From: Campylobacterota bacterium
GTDB taxonomy: Bacteria; Campylobacterota; Campylobacteria; Campylobacterales; Sulfurimonadaceae
Assembly (NCBI GenBank): GCA_013607665.1
Contig: VCAX01000002.1
Location: 1 to 55,302 of the forward strand
DNA length: 55,302 bases
Reading direction: 5' to 3'
Part shown: one piece after another, positions 11,125 to 20,432 of the stretch
Layout of the letters: each line of letters begins with the position of its first letter
How positions within the stretch are numbered: the first letter of the stretch is position 1
Position numbers and translations under genes: made by a program
Notes under the pieces: generated by a model
The model's database searches: none
Told to the model about the DNA's origin: nothing
The model's input: only the letters and a program-made list of their open reading frames with translations

Positions 11125-13005
11125 ATGGCAACACTTTTTAATACACTCAACATTGGCTACAGTGGACTTGCTGCATCACAGGTTGGAATTAATACAACCG
11201 GACATAATATTTCAAATGCAGAAGTAGAGGGATACACAAGACAACGTGTTGTGACATCGGCCGCTACTCCCCTAAGTACATCTGCAGGAAATGTTGGGAA
11301 CGGTACGGAGATACAAGATATTGGCAGAATTTTTGACAATTTTGTTTTTGATAGATACACGACAATATCAGGTGAAAAAGAGTACAGTGATTATGAAAGA
11401 CAGACGCTTGAGACACTCTCTTCATATTTTCCTGATATTGATGGAGTAGGACTAAAAACGGATATGTCGGAGTATTTCAATATGTGGCAAACTTTTGCCG
11501 ACAATCCGGATAATGATGCCATTAAAGTTGCGCTTGCAGAACAGACACAAACATTTACGGAACACCTTACGCAGACACAAGACCAGATATTGGCGTTACA
11601 GCAACAGGTAAACAGTCAATTGGCAATCGACGTAGAAGAGGTAAATACACTTGCAAAAGAGTTAGCAGAGTTAAATACTGCTATTGAGGTGGCGGAGTCA
11701 TCTGATGGCTATGCAGCCAATGATCTTCGAGATAAAAGGAACGTGATTGAACGTGATTTGGCTCGTCTTATCGGAGCGGAAGTAAATCAAGGACAATTAG
11801 AATCCAACTTGCAATTAGATTCAAGCTCAAATATAAGCTCTGGAAGTTATACATTGAGTGTGAATGGATTTAATATTGTAGACGGAAGTAGCTTTCATCC
11901 CCTTAAAATCACAAATGAGGGGAATCAATATGGTTTTTATGAACTCTCCTATGAACGTCAGGATGGTGTCTTAATTCCTATGGAAGAAGAGATTATGGGT
12001 GGAAGGATAGGTGCGGCACTAGATCTCAGAGGTGGGACTATTGATACGACAAGCGGTATGCCTGTTGATGGAGTACTGCAAAAAACTATAACCGAACTTG
12101 ATGCTTTTGCAAAAGGTTTCATAGAATCGACAAACAATCTCTATGCACAGAGCGCTACAACTCGCATGGAATCTAATGTTCTTGATATTACACAAACATC
12201 TGCCATTATGAACTCAAATCTCAATGTCAATAAAGGAGCTTTTGATATCATTATTTATGATATTGATGGTAATGAGGTTGGTCGTAGAAGTATTAATATT
12301 GACGAGGGGACATCAATGTCGGGTGGAGTTGGTACAAACTCGATTGAAGGGCAGCTTTTGGCGAACATAGATGACAATGATGATTCTAATGCAAATAATG
12401 ATATAGATGATTTTGTTCAATTTAGTTTTCAGCCATCTGCATCTGGAGAGTTGCGACTTGAATTTACTATGGATGCGCTCAAAGAGTCACAGGGATATAG
12501 TTTTGCCATTGAGGATCAATTAAGTGATGGAGGTTATGCATCAGGGACAAATTTTGCCGGAGCACTCGGACTTGGAAATTTCTTTGATGGGGATAGTACT
12601 CGTAATATGCAGCTCACTCAAGAGTATAGAGATAATCCAACAACATTACATGCCGGTTTTTCTTCTGTAGCAGGTGATAATCGAACAGCCTTGAGCATGG
12701 TGCAACAGCAGTTTGAGTCCTATAAATTTGAAGTTGGAAGTGAAACGTATGATACAACACTTTATGGCATGTATGATTTAACGGCAACATATGTCGGAAT
12801 ATCTACTAATTCAGCTATAACAAGAAATGATACAGTCACAGCGCAGTTTAATGCAACTGAGATGGAATATTTTTCTATTTCAAAGGTCAGTATCGATGAA
12901 GAGATGACCAATCTTATTAAATACCAAACATCGTATGGTGCGGCTGCAAAAGTCATAACGACAGTCGATCAAATGATGCAGACGCTTTTGGGCATTAAAC
13001 AGTAA
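11125..13005 (+). CDS. flgK: Flagellar hook-associated protein FlgK
   Basis: TLNIGYSGLAASQVGINTTGHNISNAEVEGYTRQRV N-term; C-term EEMTNLIKYQTSYGAAAKVITTVDQMMQTLLGI. Confidence 0.93.
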   Translation: MATLFNTLNIGYSGLAASQVGINTTGHNISNAEVEGYTRQRVVTSAATPLSTSAGNVGNGTEIQDIGRIFDNFVFDRYTTISGEKEYSDYERQTLETLSSYFPDIDGVGLKTDMSEYFNMWQTFADNPDNDAIKVALAEQTQTFTEHLTQTQDQILALQQQVNSQLAIDVEEVNTLAKELAELNTAIEVAESSDGYAANDLRDKRNVIERDLARLIGAEVNQGQLESNLQLDSSSNISSGSYTLSVNGFNIVDGSSFHPLKITNEGNQYGFYELSYERQDGVLIPMEEEIMGGRIGAALDLRGGTIDTTSGMPVDGVLQKTITELDAFAKGFIESTNNLYAQSATTRMESNVLDITQTSAIMNSNLNVNKGAFDIIIYDIDGNEVGRRSINIDEGTSMSGGVGTNSIEGQLLANIDDNDDSNANNDIDDFVQFSFQPSASGELRLEFTMDALKESQGYSFAIEDQLSDGGYASGTNFAGALGLGNFFDGDSTRNMQLTQEYRDNPTTLHAGFSSVAGDNRTALSMVQQQFESYKFEVGSETYDTTLYGMYDLTATYVGISTNSAITRNDTVTAQFNATEMEYFSISKVSIDEEMTNLIKYQTSYGAAAKVITTVDQMMQTLLGIKQ

Positions 13006-13007
13006 CA

Positions 13008-13805
13008 ATGCCAAAAGCGAGTCTTTTTTTACTTTTTTTTATCTTTTTTTTCGCATTTTTCGGATCTTATTTCTATAGTGTCAGTCCCTTTACACTCGAT
13101 GCGCACGCTATACTCGTCTCCCCCTCAATGCAGCATCCACTTGGTACGGACAGATTAGGCAGAGATATACTTGCTCGTTTGATTGAAGGTGGAAAGGTCT
13201 CTTTGATTATTGGTGTGGGCAGTGCGCTTATTGCATCCTTTATAGGACTTCTTCTTGGCTCAATAGCAGGATATTTTCGTGGGTTTGTAGATAAGAGTTT
13301 TATTGTACTCGTTGATCTATTCTTAACATTTCCTACTTTTTTCTTACTTTTGGCACTGGTTTCGTATGTTAATGCCTCGGCTTTGGTGCTTATTGTGATA
13401 ATTTCCATAACAGGGTGGATGACGACAGCGCGGCTGATTCGTTCAGAGAGTTTTAAAATAACATCACAGCCCTATATCAAAATACTCAATATCGCAAAAG
13501 TAAAAAAAAGTAAAGTGCTTTTTAAATATTATGCACCAATTCTCGCACCTATTTTCTTTGTTAGTTTTACTTTTGGTGTCGGGGGTGCTATACTTGCAGA
13601 ATCAGGATTGAGTTTTTTAGGTCTTGGTATTGTTGCACCACAAATGAGTTGGGGCACGATTTTAAGTGGTGGAAAAGATGTGGTAGAAATTGCATGGTGG
13701 GTGAGTTTCTTTCCGGGATTGATGATATTTTTAGTGACATTCGCACTCATCAATATCTCTAACTATCTGCAGCAGTTAACCAATCAAAAAGAGATACAAG
13801 GATAA
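13008..13805 (+). CDS. ABC transporter permease (DppC/OppC family)
   Basis: HPLGTDRLGRDILARLIEGGKVSLIIGVGSALIASFIG...; binding-protein-dependent permease EAA-type loop. Confidence 0.85.
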   Translation: MPKASLFLLFFIFFFAFFGSYFYSVSPFTLDAHAILVSPSMQHPLGTDRLGRDILARLIEGGKVSLIIGVGSALIASFIGLLLGSIAGYFRGFVDKSFIVLVDLFLTFPTFFLLLALVSYVNASALVLIVIISITGWMTTARLIRSESFKITSQPYIKILNIAKVKKSKVLFKYYAPILAPIFFVSFTFGVGGAILAESGLSFLGLGIVAPQMSWGTILSGGKDVVEIAWWVSFFPGLMIFLVTFALINISNYLQQLTNQKEIQG

Positions 13806-13809
13806 GAAG

Positions 13810-14874
13810 ATGAAAGAAGGACAACTCGGTTACTATTTTATAGTTATGGCAAGTGTAATTATTGTTCTTGCCGGCGTGAAATTCGCTTCGGTCATTATAG
13901 TTCCTTTTCTACTCTCACTTTTTATAGCCATTATTCTCTCACCCATATATAATTTTTTTCGATCAAAACATATTCCTGATATTCTTGCTATAACTATTGT
14001 TATGATACTGTTTTTATTCTTTTTAGCACTCATTGCAAAACTTATAGGAAGCTCTGTGCATCAGTTTAGTGCAAATATTGATCTTTATGCCGACAAACTC
14101 TCTTTGTATTATGAGGACTTTGCAAAATTTTTACAGGGTTTTGGCATTGAGATACCGGCAAGTGAGATATCTAGTTTGATTAATTCTAAAGAGATTATGC
14201 GTTTTTCAACAGCAATCATCGAAGGTATCAGTTCAATTTTTAAAAATGGTTTTATTGTCATACTGACAGTGGTTTTCATGCTTTTGGAATCACAACATTT
14301 CATTGCTAAAATTGAAGCAACAGACAAAGAAAAAGCAACTATAAAACATATCAATCAAATCTTTTCTCAGATAAAAAGCTACATGGTTATAAAAGCACTC
14401 ATATCGGCTGTAACAGGTTTTATTATCTACCTGTCTCTTTCATTTATTGGTACTGATTATGCCTTTTTATGGGGTATGTTGGCATTTTTACTTAACTTCA
14501 TTCCAAATATCGGTTCTATCATTGCTGCTGTACCGGCCGTACTCATAACACTTGTTCAGCTGGGTGGGGTTTCAGTCTTACTTGTTTCTGCTTTGTATCT
14601 TATTGCTAATGTCGTGATTGGCTCGATCGTAGAGCCTAAAGTAATGGGAAAAGGTTTGGGACTTTCAACATTGGTTGTTTTTATCTCTTTAATCTTTTGG
14701 GGATGGCTGTTAGGCCTTGTCGGAATGCTACTCTCTATTCCACTCACTATTATGGCAAAAATCGTTTTTGCAGCTAATGAAAATACAAAATGGATCGCTA
14801 TACTGCTTGGAAGTGATGAAAATCTGCAAGAGAACAAACTGCTTACAAAAGTAAGAAAAATAAAAGAGCAATAA
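13810..14874 (+). CDS. AI-2E family transporter / PerM-like permease
   Basis: 354 aa, multiple TM segments; FLLNFIPNIGSIIAAVPAVLITLVQLG motif. Confidence 0.85.
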   Translation: MKEGQLGYYFIVMASVIIVLAGVKFASVIIVPFLLSLFIAIILSPIYNFFRSKHIPDILAITIVMILFLFFLALIAKLIGSSVHQFSANIDLYADKLSLYYEDFAKFLQGFGIEIPASEISSLINSKEIMRFSTAIIEGISSIFKNGFIVILTVVFMLLESQHFIAKIEATDKEKATIKHINQIFSQIKSYMVIKALISAVTGFIIYLSLSFIGTDYAFLWGMLAFLLNFIPNIGSIIAAVPAVLITLVQLGGVSVLLVSALYLIANVVIGSIVEPKVMGKGLGLSTLVVFISLIFWGWLLGLVGMLLSIPLTIMAKIVFAANENTKWIAILLGSDENLQENKLLTKVRKIKEQ

Positions 14875-14889
14875 AGCTATAATCAACGC

Positions 14890-14909
14890 ATGATTTTAAT
14901 GATAGATAA
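14890..14909 (+). repeat. Left attachment-site direct repeat (5' end of trpG)
   Basis: ATGATTTTAATGATAGATAA, identical to 35330-35349. Confidence 0.9.
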
Positions 14910-14928
14910 CTACTGTTTCAACTTGTAA
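14890..14928 (+). pseudogene. trpG: Displaced 12-codon 5' stub of trpG (MILMIDNYCFNL*)
   Basis: First eight codons match trpG MILMIDNY at 35330, then the frame runs into island DNA and a TAA. Confidence 0.8.
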
Positions 14929-15083
14929 CAGTAGTTGTCGTCAGTAGTTTGCACGACTCGTCACAACTCTTCAAACCCCTTGAAATAGGCTCTTAAATCC
15001 ACTACAATTTTCTCAGATAGCAAACCGGTTTCTATCCACAAATTATCAATACTCTTCAAATAAGGGTAGAACAGGGGTAGAAT

Positions 15084-16205
15084 ATGTCTAGAATTAAGTC
15101 AAAAAAACATGTCGGGGTATATCAACATTTGTTAGCAAATGGAGATGTGTCTTATTACTATAACTACAAAGATATAGATGGTAAAAAAGTTTGGGTATGT
15201 GTTGGGAAAAAATCTGATGGATATTCAGAAAGAGATGCTGTAAGCCAAAGAAGAAAAGTATTAGCTGATATATCATATGCAGATGAGCCACTCTACATTA
15301 AAAAAAGGAAGCAACAAGAGATTATAAAAGTTAGAGAACTTGCTCAAAAATATTTTGATGAAAAAAAGGATATGAAGAATTATAGGGATGCATATTTGAA
15401 GTATTTAAATCAAATAGATCCTTTTTTTGGAGACAAAAATATTTATAAAGTAAAAGTTGAAGATGTACGAGATTTTAAAAAGTATCTTATAGAAAAGAAA
15501 AAGTACAAGCCAGCTTCTGTGAACTATTATCTTGCTTTACTAAGGGCAATTATAAATTATGCAATTAGCGAAGATGTTATAACTCTTGAAAAAAATCCTT
15601 CTGTTGAAGTGAAACTTTTAAAATTAAATAATGAAAGGCAAAGGATATTATCCGAAGATGAAATAGAATTTTTACTTGCAGCATTGATACACAATCCAAA
15701 AGCATATCTTTTTACATTAATTGGGATATGCACAGGGGCAAGACCACAAGCAATAATTAACTTAAAAAGAAAAGATATTGATGCAAGAAGCGATAAAATC
15801 TCTTTTATGCCTATGAAGAAGGGCCCTCAATATACGGTTTCTATCCATGAAAAACTGCAAGTAACACTATATGATTGGGTTAGAAGCTTGAATCCTGAAG
15901 ATTATATTTTCTTTAGAGAAAATCCTAAGATGGATAAAACGAAACACATTTCATATATTGCTATAAAAGCAAAAATCAAACCTATAATGGATTCTCTTTT
16001 TAATCAAGGGCTAGAAGCAAATGATAGAATCAATAAAGTTAGCTTGTATACATTAAGACACTCTTTTGGCTCATTATTGTCAGCTAAAGGGGCGAATGCT
16101 TTTGTAATAAAAAAATTAATGAATCACTCCAGTATAAAAACTACAGATCGATATATTAAAGTTCCACATGTAGAGGCTAAAAAATATATTGATGCAATTT
16201 TATAG
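15084..16205 (+). CDS. Tyrosine recombinase / integrase
   Basis: TGARPQAIINLKRKDI box; LYTLRHSFGSLLSAKGANAFVIKKLMNHSSIKTTDRYIKVP catalytic R...HxxR...H...Y. Confidence 0.93.
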   Translation: MSRIKSKKHVGVYQHLLANGDVSYYYNYKDIDGKKVWVCVGKKSDGYSERDAVSQRRKVLADISYADEPLYIKKRKQQEIIKVRELAQKYFDEKKDMKNYRDAYLKYLNQIDPFFGDKNIYKVKVEDVRDFKKYLIEKKKYKPASVNYYLALLRAIINYAISEDVITLEKNPSVEVKLLKLNNERQRILSEDEIEFLLAALIHNPKAYLFTLIGICTGARPQAIINLKRKDIDARSDKISFMPMKKGPQYTVSIHEKLQVTLYDWVRSLNPEDYIFFRENPKMDKTKHISYIAIKAKIKPIMDSLFNQGLEANDRINKVSLYTLRHSFGSLLSAKGANAFVIKKLMNHSSIKTTDRYIKVPHVEAKKYIDAIL

Positions 16206-16211
16206 GAGTGT

Positions 16212-16805
16212 ATGATGAGTAAAGAAATATCATTTTTAGATATACACGAATATTCTGAAAAGGCTTTGAGATATTTATATTCATCTTTGAAATCACTGTA
16301 TAATGTAGATAAAGAAAATCAAAAGTTGCTTATGTTCTTTGTAATATCATTAATTGATGAAGACAAGTCCTTAAAAAAGATTATTGAAGAGATGGATAAA
16401 ATAGATGGTATTAGAGCTAAAAAGAGTAAACTAAAAATTGAAAAAATAGCAGAAACATGGTTGAAAAAAGCATATTTTCAACATCTGTATCATAATTATT
16501 CCATAATAAGAGGATACTTTACAAAATTTACAAAGGAGATTATTAGGCCAAAGTCCAAATTGGGGACAGATAAGTTAAAAAGGACAAGTGTTTATTACTT
16601 TGAACGCTACAATGACAAGTACAAGAAAAAACTAAAACGCTGCAGAAGTAATGAGCGGGTACTTGAACTGCAAAAGAAATATCCAAAATTAAATGTAGTT
16701 GATGCTTTTGCATTTGGGTTAATTATAGAGAAATTTGCAACAACCAATGAAGATCTTGAATGGTTTGAAAATATAGTGAGGATACTCATCAAGAAAAAAG
16801 AGTAG
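16212..16805 (+). CDS. Hypothetical protein, coupled to integrase
   Basis: 197 aa, begins 7 bp after the integrase stop; lysine-rich, no recognised motif. Confidence 0.6.
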   Translation: MMSKEISFLDIHEYSEKALRYLYSSLKSLYNVDKENQKLLMFFVISLIDEDKSLKKIIEEMDKIDGIRAKKSKLKIEKIAETWLKKAYFQHLYHNYSIIRGYFTKFTKEIIRPKSKLGTDKLKRTSVYYFERYNDKYKKKLKRCRSNERVLELQKKYPKLNVVDAFAFGLIIEKFATTNEDLEWFENIVRILIKKKE

Positions 16806-16866
16806 ATATATGCTATAATTACATAATAAATCGGTTTTAGGTAGATTTATTGAGTAAAGGAAAACT

Positions 16867-17517
16867 ATGCAAAGAGAACTTGAGAGAGAACTAAAACAGT
16901 ACCCGTCAAGAATCATCGAACACGCTACACTCTCTCAAATTCTTTCAAATCTCGGCTATAGCAGGATAAATGACAAGATAGTCCAACTCAAAACCAAAGG
17001 GGTATTGACTGCCTTAAAAAGTGGTCTCTATCTTTACAATCCCGTATATGATGAATCATTGGTTTCAAAAGAGATTATTGCCAATCTGCTTTTGGGACCC
17101 TCATACATCTCCTTTGATTATGCACTCTGGTTTCACGGTCTCATCCCGGAAAGTGTAGAGACGATACAATCAGCCACAACGAAACGCTCCAAGTCGTACA
17201 ATACACCTCTTGGGGTCTTTAGCTACGGGCAGGTAAAAAAAGAGCTTTATGGTATTGCTATAGAGATACACAACTCCAAAAGTGGGAATTTTCTCATAGC
17301 ATCAAAAGAGAAAGCACTCTGTGATAAAGTCTATTATACCAAGGAGATGCCTATTAGAAGTAAAAGTGCAATGGTGGAGTTTTTAGAGGATGATCTCAGA
17401 ATTGATTTGGATGAGCTGGTCGATTCCGATATTAAGGTATTTCAAGAGTATTACAAAGTTACAAAATCAAAAAAAATTGCCCTGTTGCAAAAAATTATAG
17501 AGGAGTTGCAAGTATGA
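16867..17517 (+). CDS. AbiEi-family type IV antitoxin
   Basis: N-terminal winged-helix-like region; YISFDYALWFHGLIPESVETIQSATTKRSKSY, ASKEKALCDKVY; followed by AbiEii. Confidence 0.82.
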   Translation: MQRELERELKQYPSRIIEHATLSQILSNLGYSRINDKIVQLKTKGVLTALKSGLYLYNPVYDESLVSKEIIANLLLGPSYISFDYALWFHGLIPESVETIQSATTKRSKSYNTPLGVFSYGQVKKELYGIAIEIHNSKSGNFLIASKEKALCDKVYYTKEMPIRSKSAMVEFLEDDLRIDLDELVDSDIKVFQEYYKVTKSKKIALLQKIIEELQV

Positions 17518-18368
17518 GCATAATAGAGCAGATGCTGCAAAAATATAACCCACAGAGTCAAAATGAACTGATTAATGCACTCAAAGAGATATTTCAGAAG
17601 ATTACACTTCTTGGGCTTTACAGGGGTGATTTTTTCAAAGAGGCTGTATTTTACGGAGGTACATCTTTGAGAATACTCTACAGACTTGAGCGGTTTTCGG
17701 AAGATCTGGATTTTTCACTGCTCAAAAAAGATTCGCAGTTTGATATTGAAAAATATTTTCCATGCATTGAGAGTGAATTTGAAGCACTTGGTATCCCTGT
17801 ATCATTAAGTAAAAAGATTAAAAAAGGAGATGGCAATATAGATTCCGCTTTTTTGAAAAATGATACAGCCATCTACACACTTGGTATTGAGGCCAAAGGG
17901 ATAGAGAATATCCACTCTGGTGTAAAGCTCAAAATAAAAATAGAGGTCGATACCAATCCACCGCTAAAATTTCAGAGCGAATCAAAAACACTGCTGCTTC
18001 CGATAACTTTTAATGTCAGAACAATGACTCTTCCAAATCTTTATGCAGGCAAGATGCACGCACTCCTTTTTAGAGCTTGGAAAAACAGAGTTAAGGGAAG
18101 AGACTGGTTTGATTTTGAATGGTACGCTAAAAAAGGGGTGAAACTTAATCTTGAACATCTGTGTGAGCGGATGAGGGAGAGTGGTGATTTTAATGGAGAT
18201 ACTTTAACGCAAGAAGAGTTTGTATGTATGCTCAACGACAGAATAGAAAATCTCAATATCGAACAGGCAGTCAATGAAGTAAAACCGTTTGTAAAAGATC
18301 AAAGTGTCTTTGATTTTTGGTCAAGAGAGTATTTTAAACTTCTGGCTTCAAAAATAGAGTTTGTTTAA
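17514..18368 (+). CDS. AbiEii/AbiGii-family nucleotidyltransferase toxin
   Basis: FYGGTSLRILYRLERFSEDLDFSL nucleotidyltransferase motif; overlaps upstream antitoxin by 4 bp. Confidence 0.85.
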   Translation: MSIIEQMLQKYNPQSQNELINALKEIFQKITLLGLYRGDFFKEAVFYGGTSLRILYRLERFSEDLDFSLLKKDSQFDIEKYFPCIESEFEALGIPVSLSKKIKKGDGNIDSAFLKNDTAIYTLGIEAKGIENIHSGVKLKIKIEVDTNPPLKFQSESKTLLLPITFNVRTMTLPNLYAGKMHALLFRAWKNRVKGRDWFDFEWYAKKGVKLNLEHLCERMRESGDFNGDTLTQEEFVCMLNDRIENLNIEQAVNEVKPFVKDQSVFDFWSREYFKLLASKIEFV

Positions 18369-18457
18369 ATTTATGTATCGTTTTTTTTGCATAATTTCAT
18401 TAAAGTGCCTGATATAGGGCTTTAAAAACGACGATTGTGGTACGGTTTTTTTCAGCA

Positions 18458-18540
18458 GGGGACATTTTGGCTGTATATAACGACTAATTAGCTAAATTTG
18501 TCCCTTGAGAGGGGATACAATTGAGCTATATATGAACGAC
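18458..18540. repeat. Imperfect direct and inverted repeats between abiEii and XRE gene
   Basis: GGGGACATTTTGGCTGTATATAACGAC (18458-18484) against GGGGATACAATTGAGCTATATATGAACGAC (18511-18540); hairpin partner AGCTAAATTTGTCCC (18490-18504). Confidence 0.55.
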
Positions 18541-18560
18541 AGTGAGTAGTGGTGGACAGA

Positions 18561-18815
18561 TTACTTTTGATTTATTGACGGGATAAGAACAGATACTTCT
18601 ATTTTAAACTCGGAAGCAATCTTGTAAAGATGTTCCAAATTGTAATGAACACCATGTTTTCTGGTTTCAATTTTTGCAACATAATTAGGTGATTTATGGC
18701 CAAGAATTTGAGCAAGCTTTAACTGGCTTACCTTACGCTTCTTCCTCTCAGCTTTAACATTTTCAACAATTTGATCCATAAATTTTGCCAAAGCTTTTTC
18801 TGTTTCCAAGTACAC
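18561..18815 (-). CDS. XRE-family HTH regulator
   Basis: KRKVSQLKLAQILGHKSPNYVAKIETRKHGVHYNLEHLYKIASEF; apparent GTG start. Confidence 0.8.
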   Translation of the reverse strand: MYLETEKALAKFMDQIVENVKAERKKRKVSQLKLAQILGHKSPNYVAKIETRKHGVHYNLEHLYKIASEFKIEVSVLIPSINQK

Positions 18816-18859
18816 ACCTATGAGTTTTTGTAATCATAGTTGTTATGTAAAAACTAAAC

Positions 18860-18877
18860 AAACACTTATAAGTGTTT
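18860..18877. promoter_or_regulatory. Perfect 18-bp palindrome, candidate XRE operator
   Basis: AAACACTTATAAGTGTTT is its own reverse complement; lies in the divergent 18815/18919 intergenic region. Confidence 0.65.
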
Positions 18878-18918
18878 ATAAAGATAATTTACTGTAAAAT
18901 AGATGTATTAAATTTTAT

Positions 18919-19182
18919 ATGGAGAAGGCTATGTTAGAATATTTGGTACATGTATTTTCCAGAATAGTTTTTGGGTATCTAGGTGGAGCGTTGGTAGCTG
19001 CTGCAATATTTGCTGCATATTGGTATGGGTATGATTTTGAGTATGCAAAACAAACAGCTATAGAGATCTCTCAAGGTAAACTTTTTCAGTTTTTATTGTG
19101 GTTGCCATTAGTTGTGGCATGGTTTAATCCAAGTGGAAAGGGTGGTTGCCATAAAATATATTATGGATACTATAGCATATGA
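18919..19182 (+). CDS. Small membrane protein
   Basis: 87 aa with two hydrophobic segments. Confidence 0.5.
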   Translation: MEKAMLEYLVHVFSRIVFGYLGGALVAAAIFAAYWYGYDFEYAKQTAIEISQGKLFQFLLWLPLVVAWFNPSGKGGCHKIYYGYYSI

Positions 19183-20000
19183 GACTAGCGATGATAAGAA
19201 GCTCGATTTTCCTCTTGGCAGGCTTATTGCTTTTGTCTGCGTGCAGTACAAAAAAAGTTACAAAACCAATCTCTGCTCAAAATGTCTCTTTTAATGGATA
19301 TCTGACAAATATGGGATATAAAAAAGATGGGAGTCATGCGTATCGTAAAAATCTTCCTTATGAGAGTTGCTCCAAAGAGTATCACAAAGATTTAAAACTG
19401 TTGGATAAATATGCCGAGGTAAACATTGGACCGGCATGGGGTCAAGATTTTGACTTTGCATTGCATGATGGCAAACACTATATAATTAATGGTAAGTGCT
19501 GTGTTTTAAGAGAACAAGACAGGCTGCTTTTTTCTATCAAAACGGTCTCTTCTTATAAAAATGACACCTGCAATCTCTTTATTGAAAAGTATTCTCCACA
19601 AGAGAGCCAAATGAAAACAGCACAGATTTTAAAAATTCAACAACAAAGAGATGCTGAGTATAAGAAAAAACAAGCAGCAATCAAACTAAAAAAACAGCAG
19701 GAACGACAAAGACAAGAGCAACAATATGCAGAACTTCGTAATCGCAAAGGGGAGCATCTTTTGCACTTTTTTAACCACTCTATTACACATGTTGATCGAT
19801 ATGACAGATTTTTTGACAAAGATATGCAGGTTAGACTCTGCCAACTAAAATGCAAAGAGCTCACGAAAAATGAGACTGGATATACAGATATACAAAGTGC
19901 TTTAAATGATGGATGGCATTTTGTGACAAAGCTGGATGTTGCAAAATATGATGACTATAAATGTTCCTGTAGAGGGGAGAAAGTTATTTTAAGAAAATAG
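19179..20000 (+). CDS. Lipoprotein of unknown function
   Basis: Signal peptide with lipobox LLLLSACSTKK; coiled/charged middle (KKKQAAIKLKKQQERQRQEQQ); Cys-containing C-term. Confidence 0.65.
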   Translation: MRLAMIRSSIFLLAGLLLLSACSTKKVTKPISAQNVSFNGYLTNMGYKKDGSHAYRKNLPYESCSKEYHKDLKLLDKYAEVNIGPAWGQDFDFALHDGKHYIINGKCCVLREQDRLLFSIKTVSSYKNDTCNLFIEKYSPQESQMKTAQILKIQQQRDAEYKKKQAAIKLKKQQERQRQEQQYAELRNRKGEHLLHFFNHSITHVDRYDRFFDKDMQVRLCQLKCKELTKNETGYTDIQSALNDGWHFVTKLDVAKYDDYKCSCRGEKVILRK

Positions 20001-20201
20001 AGCAGTTACAGATTGAAAATGCTAAAATATCCTATGCAGTTTTTAATCTTACTTTTTTTACTGGCATTGGTAGCACTCCTTTTCAATATGTAACTAGCTG
20101 CAAGTTTTATAGGCGGACTCTTTTTGCTTGTGGTTTTGATAGAGCTAAATATGCAAAAAGCAAAAAACTTTTTAAATGATATTTTTTAGCAGGAGCAGTT
20201 T

Positions 20202-20318
20202 ATGCGAGATGATTTTTACCTAAACTTGATACTTGGTGCTTTTACACTTGCAGTAGTTATTATTGCTATTGCAAAATATCGTTATGAGAATGGTTACTCA
20301 AAATATAGTTCAAAATGA
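20202..20318 (+). CDS. Small single-TM protein (38 aa)
   Basis: MRDDFYLNLILGAFTLAVVIIAIAKYRYENGYSKYSSK, preceded by AGGAG. Confidence 0.4.
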   Translation: MRDDFYLNLILGAFTLAVVIIAIAKYRYENGYSKYSSK

Positions 20319-20432
20319 GAATGTTTTTTACTTTTTAATGTTCATTAGATAGTCATTTTTATTTACCTATAAAAGTATATATAAAAAGTAAAAATATTAA
20401 ATTATTTATGTTATAATTATCTTAACAGGTAA

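Noticed and set aside
14875-15083. tRNA gene as island attachment site
   Set aside because: No tRNA-like sequence seen at either end; the direct repeat is the trpG 5' coding sequence.
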